In this document: positions 1-9,622 of the stretch, piece after piece
How the letters are laid out: every line of letters begins with the position of its first letter
Numbering within the stretch: the stretch's first letter is position 1
Source: Mycobacteroides salmoniphilum
Lineage (GTDB): Bacteria; Actinomycetota; Actinomycetes; Mycobacteriales; Mycobacteriaceae
Assembly (NCBI RefSeq): GCF_004924335.1
Contig: NZ_CP024633.1
Span: 3,162,001 to 3,226,000 of the forward strand
Length of the DNA stretch: 64,000 nt
Reading direction: 5' to 3'
Made by a program: the position numbers and the translations under genes
Notes under the pieces: generated by a model
What the model was told of the DNA's origin: nothing
Seen by the model: the letters and a program-made list of their open reading frames with translations, nothing else
Database searches by the model: none

Positions 1-620
1 CCCACCGCGGCGGCACACAGGTTCAACAGCGAGATCGCCGTCGGTACGTCGACCGGATGTACCGGTGAGAACATGCTGGTTCCGGACAGCCTGCCGTCCA
101 GCGCGGCGGGCAGGGACGGTTCATCGAGCTGCACCACCACGGGAACACCGAGCCTGCGAGACAGCGTGGCTTGATGCAGCGCCAGTCCCTCTGCCAAGGA
201 GGCCGCAAGGTCCCGCACCGCACCGGGATCGGTGATCGCGCGATGGCCGTTGGGAAGCTCCAATTGCGCGGCCAGCGTTATCGGCCCGGGGCCCTGTACT
301 TTCACCGCGCGTTCGCTATCCCGATGCCCGCCGCGCTCCCACTCCTCTTCGAGTGCATCCATGTCCTCGTCAAGAAATCCGCGTGCCCGTCGGACCACCG
401 CACCGGGCCGGGCGGTGGTCCGGTAGCCGGTGGGTACCACATCGACGGCGATATCGACCAGCAGTGCGGCGGCCCGTCCGATCAGATCGGCACCGACCCC
501 GCGCGCGGGCAGCTCCACGATATGGGGCAGCGGCAGCTCGGCCACCACGATCTCGGTCGCGGCACGCGCCTCTTGACCCGGCCAGGAGCCGACGCCAGTT
601 CCGTTCGCCCATACATTCAC
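1..620 (-). CDS. MetE/UROD-like protein, Rv3015c type (3' end outside window)
   Basis: A GTG-started frame (MNVWANGTGVGSWPG...) stays open from 620 down to the window edge, giving about 206 N-terminal residues. The opening GTGVGSWPG, followed by E-LPHIVELPARG and later VQLDEPSLPAAL, resembles the cobalamin-independent methionine synthase/uroporphyrinogen decarboxylase barrel family, and matches the Mtb Rv3015c type of short MetE-like protein rather than full-length MetE. The enzyme activity of this subgroup is not established to my knowledge. The catalytic zinc ligands would lie in the missing C-terminal part, so the call rests on the N-terminal half only. It lies 10 bp downstream of the purine permease start-to-stop unit on the same strand, so the two may be co-transcribed. 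Confidence 0.7.
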   Translation of the reverse strand, partial: MNVWANGTGVGSWPGQEARAATEIVVAELPLPHIVELPARGVGADLIGRAAALLVDIAVDVVPTGYRTTARPGAVVRRARGFLDEDMDALEEEWERGGHRDSERAVKVQGPGPITLAAQLELPNGHRAITDPGAVRDLAASLAEGLALHQATLSRRLGVPVVVQLDEPSLPAALDGRLSGTSMFSPVHPVDVPTAISLLNLCAAAV

Positions 621-630
621 ATGCTGAACG

Positions 631-2079
631 TTAGGTGATGAGCGACTCGATCGGTCCCTTGGCGAAATAGACGACAAACAATCCGGCCACCACGTACAGC
701 AGCGGATGCACAGCACGACGTCGAGTCCCGCGCTCCGCGGACACGACGGCGAGCACCACCCAGCTGATGAACCCGACACCGATGCCGTTGGCGATCGAAT
801 AGGTGAATGGCATGGTCACCACGGTCAGGAAGCAGGGCAGTGCGTAGTCGAACCGGGTGAGGTCGATGCTGCGGAGCTGGCCGATCATCATGGCACCGAC
901 CACCACCAGCGCCGGTGCCGCGGCCTCCAGCGGTACCACCGAATACAGCGGGGTGAAGAACATGGCCGCCAGAAACAGCAGCCCGGTGACCACATTGGCC
1001 AGCCCGGTCCTGGCGCCCTCCGCGATGCCCGAAGCGGACTCCACGAACACGGTGTTGGAGGACGAGGACGAGATACCACCAACAACCGCTCCCACGCCCT
1101 CCACCGACAGTGCCCGTCCGATACCCGGCAGGGTGCCGTGCTCGTCGGCCAGTCCGGCCTCTTTACCTAGACCGGTCATGGTTCCCATCGCGTCGAAGAA
1201 GTTTGAGAGCACCAACGCGAACACCAGGACCGTGGCCGACAGCACGCCCACCCGAGTGAACGCACCGAACACGTCCACCTGGCCGAGCAGACTCAGATCC
1301 GGGATGCCGCCCGCGGAGGACGGCCAATCGGGCACAGTGAGATTCCATCCCCTGGCATCGACGGGCTGCGCACCGCGTTCGGTCAACGCCTGCGCGATCA
1401 TGGAAATCCCCGTCATCACCACAATTCCGATGAGCAGTCCGCCACGAACCTTGCGCACCACCAGGATTCCCATCAGCAGCACACCCGCGGCGAAGATCAG
1501 GGTCGGGACGGTGGCCACCGAGTTGTCGATTCCCAAACCGACCGGCACCGTGGTGTTCGCAGCGTCAGGGATCCGCCGCACGAAACCCGCGTCCACGAAA
1601 CCGATGAACGCGATGAAGCACCCGATTCCCGCAGCGATCGCCGCCTTCAGCTCGTCGGGAATGGCATGAAATACCGCGGTCCGGAAACCCGAGATGCCCA
1701 GGGCCACAATGACGAGGCCGTCGACGATGACCAATCCCATGGCCTCGGGCCAGCTCATCTGCGACGCGAACGACACCGCGAGCAGACTGTTGATGCCCAG
1801 CCCCGCGGCAAGTGCAAACGGGTACTTGGCGATGACACCGAACAGGATCGACATCACTCCGGCGGCCAGGGCGGTGACCGCGGCTACCTGCCCCACCGGC
1901 AGCACGTGGCCCAGCACATCGGCGTTATGTGCGTGTCCCGGCTCCCCACCGATGATGAGCGGGTTGAGCACCACGATGTAGGCCATCGCGAAGAAGGTGA
2001 CGATCCCGCCGCGAACCTCCCGCCCCAACGTCGACTGCCGCTCGGAGATCCGGAAGTACCGGTCCAGGAGGCCATTCAT
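631..2079 (-). CDS. NCS2 (AzgA-type) purine/adenine-hypoxanthine permease
   Basis: The 482-residue product is a polytopic membrane protein. It opens with MNGLLDRYF and the conserved first-helix pattern FFAMAYIVVLNP, typical of the AzgA branch of NCS2 nucleobase:cation symporters (E. coli AzgA is about 450 residues). Further matches are LAAGLGINSLLAVSF and DAMGTMTGLGKEAGL, the latter resembling the substrate-binding segment, and SSSSNTVFVESASGIAEGARTGLANV. The frame is open for another 627 bp upstream but that extension is antisense to the desaturase gene, so I start at the ATG before the family's N-terminus. Likely imports adenine, guanine or hypoxanthine; the exact substrate is not readable from sequence. 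Divergent from the desaturase gene across a 168-bp spacer. Confidence 0.85.
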   Translation of the reverse strand: MNGLLDRYFRISERQSTLGREVRGGIVTFFAMAYIVVLNPLIIGGEPGHAHNADVLGHVLPVGQVAAVTALAAGVMSILFGVIAKYPFALAAGLGINSLLAVSFASQMSWPEAMGLVIVDGLVIVALGISGFRTAVFHAIPDELKAAIAAGIGCFIAFIGFVDAGFVRRIPDAANTTVPVGLGIDNSVATVPTLIFAAGVLLMGILVVRKVRGGLLIGIVVMTGISMIAQALTERGAQPVDARGWNLTVPDWPSSAGGIPDLSLLGQVDVFGAFTRVGVLSATVLVFALVLSNFFDAMGTMTGLGKEAGLADEHGTLPGIGRALSVEGVGAVVGGISSSSSNTVFVESASGIAEGARTGLANVVTGLLFLAAMFFTPLYSVVPLEAAAPALVVVGAMMIGQLRSIDLTRFDYALPCFLTVVTMPFTYSIANGIGVGFISWVVLAVVSAERGTRRRAVHPLLYVVAGLFVVYFAKGPIESLIT

Positions 2080-2163
2080 AGCCGTTGAAAGTACAGGCCC
2101 CGGTTGCCGGTCGCCCATCGGAATCAACCCGGGCGAGGGACTTTCCACCCCAGATCGAGGACC

Positions 2164-2221
2164 TTTGTCACTAGAGGCGCGTGCGGCCACCCGATCAAAT
2201 ATAAGTGTCACTTTTAGACAC
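2164..2221 (+). promoter_or_regulatory. Repeated GTCACT motifs upstream of the desaturase gene
   Basis: The 168-bp divergent spacer carries TTGTCACT at 2165-2172 and GTGTCACT at 2205-2212; the second also forms an inverted repeat GTGTC-N7-GACAC (2205-2221). This resembles a two-site operator for a dimeric repressor of fatty-acid genes. The regulator is unknown and no −10/−35 is assigned with confidence. Confidence 0.35.
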
Positions 2222-2247
2222 AGATAACTAACCCGAGGACCGCTTTC

Positions 2248-3234
2248 ATGCCGCAGAAGGAATTCACCGACCTCGAGCTCCTCCACGAACTCGAGCCCGT
2301 GGTCGAGGAGAACACCCACCGCCACCTCGGCGTGTTCAAAGAGTGGAGCCCGCATGACTACATCCCGTGGTCCGAGGGCAAGAACTACAAGGCATTGGGT
2401 GGGCAGGACTGGGATCCGGAGCAGTGCAAGCTCTCCGAGCTGGCCAAGGTCGCGATGATCACCAACCTGCTGACCGAGGACAACCTGCCCGCCTACCACC
2501 GCGAGATCGCGATGAACTTCACCATGGACGGGCCGTGGGGCACCTGGGTCAACCGGTGGACCGCCGAAGAGAACCGCCACAGCATTGCCATCCGCGACTA
2601 CCTCGTCGTCACCCGCGCGGTCGATCCGGTGGAACTCGAGAAGCTGCGCATGGAGCAGATGACCCGCGGCTTCTCCCCCGGTCAGAACCGCCAGGGCGGG
2701 GATCACATGTTCGCCGACAGCTTGTTCGACTCGGTGGTGTACGTGTCATTCCAGGAGCTGGCCACCCGTGTCTCGCACCGCAATACCGGCGTCGCGTGTG
2801 CCGAGCCCATCGCCCAGGAACTCCTCAAACACATCTCCAATGACGAGAACCTGCACATGATCTTCTACCGCAACATGGTCGAGGCCGGTCTCCAGATCGC
2901 GCCCAACCAGGCCGTGAAGTCAATCCACAAAGTTCTCGACAACTTCACGATGCCCGGATACACGATCCCCGGATTTCGCCGCAACGCCGTCACCATCGCC
3001 ACCGGCGGCGTCTACGACCCGCAGTCGCACCTTGCCGAAGTGGTCCTGCCCGTGCTGCGCAAGTGGCGCATCTTCGAGCGCGATGACATCACCGGCGAGG
3101 GCGAGTGGTATCGCGAAGACCTCGATCGCCTCATCACCGACCTCAAGAAGACCGCCACCGACTTCGAGGAAGTCAAGGCAAAGTACCTCGATCGCCAGGC
3201 CAGGCGCGCCGAGCGCAATGCCGCCAAGGTGTAG
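2248..3234 (+). CDS. Acyl-ACP desaturase, DesA1-like
   Basis: The 328-residue protein closely resembles mycobacterial DesA1 (Rv0824c), with shared stretches such as LLHELEPVVE, HDYIPWSEGKNY, ALGGQDWDP and TEDNLPAYHREIAM. These soluble ferritin-like diiron enzymes desaturate acyl-ACP chains and feed mycolic or unsaturated fatty acid synthesis. The diiron ligands are visible as TAEENRHSIA and DENLHMIF, plus a QELATRVSHRNTG helix. ATG at 2248 is preceded by GAGGAC about 9 nt upstream. Length is close to the family's 330–340 residues. It has its own promoter region, divergent from the purine permease. It could be a paralogue of the genome's main DesA1 rather than the orthologue. Confidence 0.88.
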   Translation: MPQKEFTDLELLHELEPVVEENTHRHLGVFKEWSPHDYIPWSEGKNYKALGGQDWDPEQCKLSELAKVAMITNLLTEDNLPAYHREIAMNFTMDGPWGTWVNRWTAEENRHSIAIRDYLVVTRAVDPVELEKLRMEQMTRGFSPGQNRQGGDHMFADSLFDSVVYVSFQELATRVSHRNTGVACAEPIAQELLKHISNDENLHMIFYRNMVEAGLQIAPNQAVKSIHKVLDNFTMPGYTIPGFRRNAVTIATGGVYDPQSHLAEVVLPVLRKWRIFERDDITGEGEWYREDLDRLITDLKKTATDFEEVKAKYLDRQARRAERNAAKV

Positions 3235-3326
3235 CCCTCCGTAACGCCGACGTGGGCAAACGGCGATATGCCGTTCAGTACCATGGTTCGGGGCCGCCTG
3301 CCGGCCAGCCGGGAGGAGAGGGACAC

Positions 3327-4178
3327 ATGCGCGCGTTCAGGACGCTCTCGACGGTGATCGGCATCGCCACGGTGTTCGCGGCGACAGTGGCCGGCGCCTC
3401 GATCGCGTCGGCCGAACCTGTCGCGGGTGCCCAGCTGGTTGCGATCGGGGATTCGTTCATGGCGGCGGGTTCGAATGCCGCGGGTATCACCGGCCCTGTC
3501 GGCACCGCCTGTAACCAGGCGACCGACAATGTCGCGCACCTGGTGGCCACCTCGTTCCCGCAGATGACATTCGCCGACTACTCCTGCGTGGGCGCACTCT
3601 CCACCGACGTCTACACGCCCTCCACGCGCGGCCCGCAGAACACGGGGCTGTCCCCCGCAACCAAGGTGGCGGTCGTATCCGTCGGTGGCAACGATGCCGG
3701 CTTTGAGCAGATCGCCACCGATTGTCTGTTCGCGTTGAGCTGCCCCCCGGAGAAGAAGGCGCAATTCAGTGCCAACGTGGCCTCGGTCGGCCCGAAACTG
3801 ACGGGTGCATACGCGGCCATACGCCAGGCCGCTCCGAACGCGCGCGTCTTCACGGTGGGCTACCTGCCGATCCTTCCCCCGGACGCCAAGGGGTGCCTGG
3901 TCGGCCTGATCAATACCCAAGAGACCATCACCTTCCTCAATGGTCTGCAGCGTCAGCTCAACGACACGATCATCACCGAATCCTCGAAGGCGGGGTTCAC
4001 CCCCGTCATTCCGGCGACCAGCAGCGACCACAGTGTGTGCGCAGCCGATTTTCAGCGCTACGTGTCGATGACGGGTACCGGCGCCGGCGATGAGGGAATT
4101 CCGATGCATCCGACGGCGCCGGGACGGCAGTACGTCGCCGAGCGGGTAGCCATCGCCATGCGCTCGGCAGGGGTCTAG
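3327..4178 (+). CDS. Secreted SGNH/GDSL-type esterase-lipase
   Basis: The 283-residue product has a signal peptide (MRAFRTLSTVIGIATVFAA..., cleavage likely after ASA around residue 29) and a mature SGNH hydrolase fold. Block I is VAIGDSFMAAG with the nucleophile Ser43, block III is SVGGNDAGF, and the catalytic His is in PMHPTAPG near the C-terminus. Six mature-domain cysteines suggest extracellular disulfides, as in Streptomyces SGNH lipases. The start at 3327 is chosen because GGGAGGAGAGG lies just upstream and the signal peptide follows directly; the frame is open further upstream but overlaps the desaturase. Probably hydrolyses esters of lipids or acylated glycans at the cell envelope; substrate unknown. 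Confidence 0.82.
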   Translation: MRAFRTLSTVIGIATVFAATVAGASIASAEPVAGAQLVAIGDSFMAAGSNAAGITGPVGTACNQATDNVAHLVATSFPQMTFADYSCVGALSTDVYTPSTRGPQNTGLSPATKVAVVSVGGNDAGFEQIATDCLFALSCPPEKKAQFSANVASVGPKLTGAYAAIRQAAPNARVFTVGYLPILPPDAKGCLVGLINTQETITFLNGLQRQLNDTIITESSKAGFTPVIPATSSDHSVCAADFQRYVSMTGTGAGDEGIPMHPTAPGRQYVAERVAIAMRSAGV

Positions 4179-4183
4179 CGGGC

Positions 4184-5254
4184 CTAGTCGCGCGTGATGA
4201 TGGCGCTGCCGAGCACCTCGTCACCCTCGGCATCGGGCTGATACAGCACCACCGTCTGCCCAGGCGCCACACCCCGCAGGGCGGTACGTAGCCGGACCTG
4301 AATCCGCGCGGCCGCCGGATCGACCACCGCGTCCACGACCGATCCGTGCGCGCGGACCTGCACCTGACACTCGATGGGTCCGGCCGGAACCCGACCGGAG
4401 GTCCACACCACCGGTTCTCCCCCGAACTCCCAAATCTCAAGGTCCTCAACGGTGCCCACCCGAACGGTGGAGGTCTCGGCGTCGATCGAGGTGACGTAGC
4501 GGGGACGGCCATCCGCCGCAGGACCGACCAGCCCGAGCCCCTTGCGCTGACCGATGGTGAACTCGTGCACCCCCGCATGGGTGGCCAGCACGCTGCCGTC
4601 GGAGTCCACGACGTTTCCGCGGCGCACGCCAATGCGTGCACCCAGGAACGCCTGGGTGTCTCCGGACGGGATGAAGCAGATGTCGTGGCTGTCGGGCTTA
4701 TTCGCGACGAGCAGACCGCGCTGCTCGGCCTCGGCCCGGATATCGGGCTTGGAACTGTCGCCGATCGGGAACAGCGCACGGCTCAGCTGCTGCGGTGTCA
4801 GCACCCCCAGTACGTAGGACTGGTCCTTGTCCTCGTCGACCGCACGGCGCAACCTGCCGTCCTGCAGCCGCGCATAGTGGCCGGTGGCGACGGCATCGAA
4901 GCCCAACGCGATGGCACGATCGGCCAGCGCCGCGAACTTGATCTTCTCGTTGCACTTCACACAGGGATTGGGAGTGCGCCCCTCGGCGTACGCCTCGACG
5001 AAGTCATCGATGACGTCTTCCTTGAAACGATCGGCGAAATCCCATACATAGAAAGGGATTCCAAGCATATCGGCGACCCGCCGGGCATCGGCGGCGTCCT
5101 CTTTCGAACAGCACCCCCGGGAGCCCGTGCGCAATGTGCCGGGTGCCGCCGACAGTGCCAGGTGCACACCGACCACATCGTGTCCGGCATCCACCATGCG
5201 CGCGGCCGCAACCGAGGAGTCCACTCCGCCACTCATGGCGGCAAGCACTCTCAT
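4184..5254 (-). CDS. mnmA: tRNA-specific 2-thiouridylase MnmA
   Basis: The 356-residue enzyme activates U34 of tRNA-Lys/Glu/Gln by adenylation and inserts sulfur relayed from a cysteine desulfurase. The PP-loop SGGVDSS is at residues 8-14, the catalytic nucleophile is Cys98 in TPNPCVKCN, and the persulfide-carrying second cysteine is Cys193 in [10 protein letters not shown]. The start at 5254 places the PP-loop at the usual N-terminal position. It overlaps the stop of the upstream cysteine desulfurase by ATGA, so sulfur donor and acceptor enzymes are translationally coupled. Mtb orthologue Rv3024c. Confidence 0.95.
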   Translation of the reverse strand: MRVLAAMSGGVDSSVAAARMVDAGHDVVGVHLALSAAPGTLRTGSRGCCSKEDAADARRVADMLGIPFYVWDFADRFKEDVIDDFVEAYAEGRTPNPCVKCNEKIKFAALADRAIALGFDAVATGHYARLQDGRLRRAVDEDKDQSYVLGVLTPQQLSRALFPIGDSSKPDIRAEAEQRGLLVANKPDSHDICFIPSGDTQAFLGARIGVRRGNVVDSDGSVLATHAGVHEFTIGQRKGLGLVGPAADGRPRYVTSIDAETSTVRVGTVEDLEIWEFGGEPVVWTSGRVPAGPIECQVQVRAHGSVVDAVVDPAAARIQVRLRTALRGVAPGQTVVLYQPDAEGDEVLGSAIITRD

Positions 5255-6474
5255 GACCGGCCGCCTGCGCTGGCGAGGGCGGCGGCCCGCGCACGCGGAA
5301 CGGCGAGCTGCAACGCCTCGACCGCACGCGCCACATCCGAGGCCACGGAGGTGTGGCCGAACGTGAATCGCAGCGATCCACGCGCCACGTCGGGGTCGAT
5401 ACCCATTTCGATGAGCACATGCGAGGGGCGTGCGACGCCTGCCGTGCACGCCGACCCGGTAGAACACTCGATGCCGTTGGCGTCCAACAACATCAGCAGG
5501 GAATCGCCCTCGCATCCGGCAAAGGTGAAGTGCGCATTTCCGGGCAATCTGCCGCTGCCGACCGCACCGTTGAGGACGGAACCCTCGATCCCGGTCAACA
5601 CCTGATCGATCAGCTCATCGCGCAGTGCTTTCATCGTGGCTACACCCTCGCACCGTTCCGCGACGGCATCCACGAGCGCGGTCGACATCGCCACGATGGC
5701 CGCGGTGTCGGGGGTTCCCGAACGGATATCACGTTCGTGGCCGCCGCCGTGGAGCAAGGGAACACAAGCGGTTTCACGTCGCAACAGCAGAGCGCCGACG
5801 CCCATGGGGCCGCCGAACTTGTGCGCGGCCACGCTCACCGCCGACAGGCCGCTGACGGCGAAATCGATATCGAGCTGGCCCACCGCTCCGATGGCATCGC
5901 TATGCATCGGAATATCGAATTCCGCGGCGATGGAAGCCAATTCACAGATGGGGTTGATAGTGCCGACCTCGTTGTTGGCCCACATCACCGTGATGAGGGC
6001 AACGTCGTCATGGTCGGTAAGGGCCGCGCGCAGTGCCGCGGGAGTGACGGTGCCGGCGCTGTCCACCGGCAGCCACGTCACCTCGGCGCCCTCGTGGTCG
6101 GCGAGCCACTGCACGGCATCGAGCACGGCATGGTGCTCAACGGCGCTGGCGATGACGCGCGTCCGGCGCGCGTCCGCGTCTCGGCGTGCCCAGTAGATGC
6201 CCTTGATGGCGAGGTTGTCACTCTCGGTGCCGCCTGCGGTGAAGATCACCTCCGACGGTCGGGCGCCCAGGGCCGCGGCGATCGACTCCCGCGATTCCTC
6301 CACCCGACGCCGCGCATCACGCCCGGATCCGTGCAATGACGCGGCGTTCCCGGTCCGTGCCATGACCGCTGCCATCGCCTCGATGGCAGCGGGGCGCATC
6401 GGGGTGGTGGCGGCGTGGTCCAGGTACACCGCGGATGAGCCATCCGGGCGAGCTGGGGTTCGAGCAGCAGACAT
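5251..6474 (-). CDS. iscS: Cysteine desulfurase (IscS/NifS family)
   Basis: A 407-residue class-V aminotransferase-fold enzyme that takes sulfur from L-cysteine as a protein-bound persulfide. Visible landmarks are [10 protein letters not shown] near the N-terminus, [17 protein letters not shown], the PLP-binding Lys219 in [12 protein letters not shown], and the sulfur-accepting Cys343 in [10 protein letters not shown]. The ATG at 6474 (MSAARTP) is the first start after which family similarity begins; upstream codons are low-complexity. It is the first gene of an ATGA-overlapping pair with mnmA, as in Mtb Rv3025c–Rv3024c, which suggests that it feeds tRNA thiolation as well as Fe–S assembly. 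Confidence 0.93.
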   Translation of the reverse strand: MSAARTPARPDGSSAVYLDHAATTPMRPAAIEAMAAVMARTGNAASLHGSGRDARRRVEESRESIAAALGARPSEVIFTAGGTESDNLAIKGIYWARRDADARRTRVIASAVEHHAVLDAVQWLADHEGAEVTWLPVDSAGTVTPAALRAALTDHDDVALITVMWANNEVGTINPICELASIAAEFDIPMHSDAIGAVGQLDIDFAVSGLSAVSVAAHKFGGPMGVGALLLRRETACVPLLHGGGHERDIRSGTPDTAAIVAMSTALVDAVAERCEGVATMKALRDELIDQVLTGIEGSVLNGAVGSGRLPGNAHFTFAGCEGDSLLMLLDANGIECSTGSACTAGVARPSHVLIEMGIDPDVARGSLRFTFGHTSVASDVARAVEALQLAVPRARAAALASAGGRS

Positions 6475-6520
6475 AACGCATCCAGGATAAGTCCCACCCC
6501 GGTGGGCTCGTGCAATCGCG

Positions 6521-7375
6521 TCAGGCTGCGATCGGCTCCGGGTGCTCCGGGTGGCTGTGGATCTGGGGGGTTCGGTCACCGGCCCGCACGGCGGCCTCAC
6601 AGCGGTTGGCCAGATCACGGCGGCTCTCACCGGGCAATTGCAGCCCCGCCACCTGGATATGCGCCACAGTCATCCGCGTCGCGGTGATCCGGCGGATAGA
6701 GGCCATCAGGGTGTCCTCGCCGACATAGGCCGGAACGGTCGACAGGTCGCCGCCCGGGTCGTGGTAGGTCAGCCGCAGCGGCTGTACCGGCCGCTGCGCG
6801 TCGATCGCGGCCTGAAACATAGCGGGGCGGAATGATCCGTACGCACGACCACACCAGGTGGTGCCCTCTGGGAATGCCACCACGGTCTGACCAGCCTGGA
6901 GCCGCGCCGCGACGGTGTCGACCACCCGCGGCAGGGTACGTAGGTTTCCCCGCTCGATCGGGATGACCCGCATCATCCGGGCGATGATGCCCAGACCTGG
7001 CCAATCGATCAGGTCCGCCCGGGCGACGAACGACCCCGGGAGCACCGCACCGATGGCGAAGACATCGACCCAGGACACATGACCCGCCACCACGAGGGAA
7101 CCCCGGATATCGCGGATCGGACCACCGGAGACCGAGATGCGTACGCCGAGGCAACGCAGCATCAACCGGCAGTAGCCGCGCTGCCAGCGCACCCGTCCGG
7201 GAATCGGTATCCCCAGCAGCGGCGCAAGGGTCAACAATGTGATCGCCATGCCGATCCGCGTCATGGTCCGCAGGGTTCGCGTCAGCCGCCCTGGCTCGTC
7301 GATGTGGGTGGCCCGCATGCAGCTGTCGTCACAGGTTGCCTTCGGCAGCCAGGCGTGCGCGAATTCGGGTGCCAT
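6521..7375 (-). CDS. PlsC-type 1-acyl-glycerol-phosphate acyltransferase, Rv3026c-like
   Basis: The 284-residue protein has a hydrophobic N-terminal segment around residues 42-58 ([17 protein letters not shown]) and the acyltransferase motifs HVSWVD (His99–Asp104, the HX4D catalytic pair) and FPEGTTW (about 169-174), which binds the glycerol phosphate acceptor. It probably acylates lysophosphatidate or a related lyso-lipid at the membrane. It directly follows the OlsB-like gene (2-bp gap), the same order as Mtb Rv3027c–Rv3026c; a paired N-acyltransferase plus O-acyltransferase is the arrangement used to make ornithine-type lipids in other bacteria, which makes aminolipid synthesis an inference worth keeping. 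Confidence 0.85.
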   Translation of the reverse strand: MAPEFAHAWLPKATCDDSCMRATHIDEPGRLTRTLRTMTRIGMAITLLTLAPLLGIPIPGRVRWQRGYCRLMLRCLGVRISVSGGPIRDIRGSLVVAGHVSWVDVFAIGAVLPGSFVARADLIDWPGLGIIARMMRVIPIERGNLRTLPRVVDTVAARLQAGQTVVAFPEGTTWCGRAYGSFRPAMFQAAIDAQRPVQPLRLTYHDPGGDLSTVPAYVGEDTLMASIRRITATRMTVAHIQVAGLQLPGESRRDLANRCEAAVRAGDRTPQIHSHPEHPEPIAA

Positions 7376-7377
7376 CG

Positions 7378-8253
7378 CTACTCCTGGCCAGCCGCCGCCG
7401 CACCGATTTCCGACGCCGCCCCGACGGACCTCAGCCGTTTGAGATAGCGCACGTCGGCTTCGTCCTTGTTGAGCAGTGCCATGAAGTCGGCCACGCCGAA
7501 GTCAGGATCGTGCGCGGGTTCGCCGAGAACCTTCGCGCCCAGCCGCAGATATCCACGCATCAGCGCGGGAACCTGCACCTTGGCGGGCGGAGCGATGTCA
7601 TCGAGACCCATCCCGTCGACAACGACCGGGTTGTAGGGGCGCACCGTGTACTCCGGCGCCGCGGCGTGCCGCTTCATGACGAAGTCGCGCACGGCACGCA
7701 CCTGACTGCCGGGCGCCTGTTCGGGGTTGTCTCGCATGGGAACCGATACGCATCCGGTGACGTAGGTGTAATCGCAGCGGTCCAGGTAGGCCAGAATTCC
7801 CGCCCACATCAGCAGCACCACCGCGCCATTGCGGTGATCGCCCCGTACCACCGCCCGACCCATTTCGACAAGCTGTGGACGCAGCGCATCAAGCCCACTG
7901 ATGTCGAATTCTGTTGCGCTGTAAAGTCCTCCAGCGGCAATGGCACCGGGCGGGGGCAACATCCGGTAGCAGCCCACCACATCACCCGAGGTATCCTCGC
8001 GCACCAGTAGGTGATCGCAGTGCTCGTCGAAGCGGTCGGCGTCGCGTCCCTCGAACGCTGCCGGGGTGCTCGCGAGCTGGAATCCCGGCTCGCTGCTGAA
8101 CACGTCGTATCGAAGCCGTTGCACGGCATCGATATCGGCGGGATCGTTCGACAGCAGCAGGGTGTACCGAGGACCTAGTGGAGCGTCCCCAGCCTCCCCC
8201 GCTACGTCTGAGATGGATTGATCTGCGGCGATGAGAACTGAAGCGGTACTCAT
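7378..8253 (-). CDS. OlsB-like GNAT N-acyltransferase, Rv3027c-like
   Basis: The 291-residue protein starts at an ATG (MSTASVLIAADQ...) and belongs to the GNAT-fold N-acyltransferases that include OlsB (ornithine-acyl-ACP N-acyltransferase) and autoinducer synthases. The recognisable segment runs RYTLLLSNDPADIDAVQRLRYDVFSSE, then DHLLVREDTSGDVVGCYRML, and the VEMGRAVVRGDHRNG stretch that forms the acyl-carrier site. A later conserved piece is PPLMRGYLRLGAK-like (VPALMRGYLRLGAKV). It sits immediately upstream of the PlsC-type gene, so the two are likely one operon. Substrate amino acid or amine not established. Confidence 0.8.
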   Translation of the reverse strand: MSTASVLIAADQSISDVAGEAGDAPLGPRYTLLLSNDPADIDAVQRLRYDVFSSEPGFQLASTPAAFEGRDADRFDEHCDHLLVREDTSGDVVGCYRMLPPPGAIAAGGLYSATEFDISGLDALRPQLVEMGRAVVRGDHRNGAVVLLMWAGILAYLDRCDYTYVTGCVSVPMRDNPEQAPGSQVRAVRDFVMKRHAAAPEYTVRPYNPVVVDGMGLDDIAPPAKVQVPALMRGYLRLGAKVLGEPAHDPDFGVADFMALLNKDEADVRYLKRLRSVGAASEIGAAAAGQE

Positions 8254-8397
8254 GACTGCGAGATTCGCGGAGTTATGCGGCGGAACGGCATCGGAAGCGT
8301 GTCGTGTCCATGCACGATCCGTTAATTGCAGCGTTCAGTACACCCAATGCATGCTTGCGTCAGTGAATCCCTAAGGCAAACACGGAGCTAACGGACG

Positions 8398-8799
8398 CTA
8401 CGCGGGCACTCGCGCATCGGCGCGCTGCCGAAGTTCCTCCTCCTCGACCAGCACTAACATCGGCGCACCGGGTGTGCACATCATGGTCACCACGAAGCGC
8501 AGCGCCGCGTCCGCACGGTTGTTGGCGTCCGAGTAATGGATGACATCACCGCCCGGCTCCCAGAACGCTTCACCGGCTTTGACCACCCGCGGTGCCTGTC
8601 CTTCGAGTTCGAAGAGCATCTCTCCCTCGACCACATATCCGAACGCCGGACCACCTGGATGACGATGCGGTGGCGTACCGGAACTGCCGGCCGGCCACTC
8701 GATCTCCACCGTCATCACGTGGGCATCGGACGGGATCACCGGCGGCGTCACGGTCTGCAGCACCGTAAGTGCACTCATCAGGTCGTCGTTCGCCATCAT
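8398..8799 (-). CDS. Small cupin-domain protein
   Basis: A single-domain cupin of 133 residues. Cupin motif 1 is TPPHRHPGGPAFGYVVEGEM (histidines and glutamate as metal ligands) and motif 2 is GEAFWEPGGDVIHYSDA. Such small cupins act as metal-dependent enzymes or as ligand sensors; the substrate cannot be told. The start overlaps the stop of the upstream SDR gene by ATGA, so both are one translationally coupled operon facing away from the LuxR-type regulator. Confidence 0.8.
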   Translation of the reverse strand: MMANDDLMSALTVLQTVTPPVIPSDAHVMTVEIEWPAGSSGTPPHRHPGGPAFGYVVEGEMLFELEGQAPRVVKAGEAFWEPGGDVIHYSDANNRADAALRFVVTMMCTPGAPMLVLVEEEELRQRADARVPA

Positions 8800-9539
8800 C
8801 GGCGGGCCATCCAGTCGGCGAATCGCGTTTGGGTCAGCACGCCGTCATCACCGGTGACCAGACTGAAGTCGTCCACGGGAGTCCCGAAGTAGGTGGCGGC
8901 GGAGTCGACCACCACCGGCTTGTCGTCGCCGCGCGCGTCAAGCACCGCCTGTGCCATCTCGGCGAACGAAAACTTCTCTGGCCCACCGATGTTGATGATG
9001 CCATTACGAGGCTCGGCCTCCGCGGCATGGGCCACCTGTGCGGACACATCATCGACGGCGATCAGCTGAATTCTCGCATCGGGTACGCGAACCTCATCTC
9101 CGACAACGAGCGTGTCGGTGATGGCCTCGGCGAATTCCTGGAACTGGGTGGCCCGCACGATCGTGTAGGGCAATCCGGATTCGGTAATGATGTTCTCCTG
9201 CGCCACTTTCGCCCTCATGTATCCGCTGTCCGGCAGACCATCCGCGCCGACGATGGAGAGCGCGACGTAGTGACCGACGCCCGTCTGGTTCGCCGCGTCA
9301 ACGAGATTGCGCGCCGAGGCGGTGAAGAAATCCATGACCGCCCCGTCCTCGAACGAGGGAGAATTGACAACATCGATAACCACATTCGATCCGGTGAGCG
9401 CGTTCACCAGCCCCTCGCCGGTCAACACATTCGCGCCAGAGCACAACGATGCCGCGACCACGTCATGACCATCGGCGGTGAGCAAAGAAACCACCCGGGA
9501 ACCGATTTGGCCGGTGGCACCAACAACTGTGATTTTCAT
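8796..9539 (-). CDS. NmrA/atypical-SDR NAD(P)-binding protein
   Basis: The 247-residue product starts MKITVVGATGQIGSRVV, a GxxGxxG Rossmann motif of the NmrA-like atypical short-chain dehydrogenases. Other family-like pieces are VGHYVALSIVGADGLPDSGYMRAKVAQENI (the catalytic Tyr-x3-Lys equivalent is GYMRAK) and YTIVRATQFQEFA. It probably acts as an NAD(P)H-dependent reductase or a redox sensor. Start chosen at ATG 9539, where the Rossmann motif begins; the frame is open 120 bp more upstream but lacks similarity. Coupled by ATGA to the cupin gene and divergent from the large LuxR-family regulator by 83 bp, which is a likely controller. Confidence 0.85.
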   Translation of the reverse strand: MKITVVGATGQIGSRVVSLLTADGHDVVAASLCSGANVLTGEGLVNALTGSNVVIDVVNSPSFEDGAVMDFFTASARNLVDAANQTGVGHYVALSIVGADGLPDSGYMRAKVAQENIITESGLPYTIVRATQFQEFAEAITDTLVVGDEVRVPDARIQLIAVDDVSAQVAHAAEAEPRNGIINIGGPEKFSFAEMAQAVLDARGDDKPVVVDSAATYFGTPVDDFSLVTGDDGVLTQTRFADWMARR

Positions 9540-9622
9540 TCTGCGATTACCTTTCTCGTCACCCATGCAACGTTCGCAGCTCGGCGCGGGATTCGAACCC
9601 TGGAAAGCACGTAGTCGTTGGG

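Noticed and set aside
2080..2706. In-frame extension of the purine permease reading frame upstream of its ATG
   Set aside because: The extension is antisense to the well-supported desaturase gene and shows no family similarity; the permease N-terminus begins at MNGLLDRYF.
9588..9600. GGGATTCGAACCC, which resembles the T-arm of a tRNA on the reverse strand
   Set aside because: Only a 3-4 bp stem pairs around the loop, and no acceptor, anticodon or D arm can be drawn in the flanking sequence; at most a chance match, not a tRNA or attachment site.
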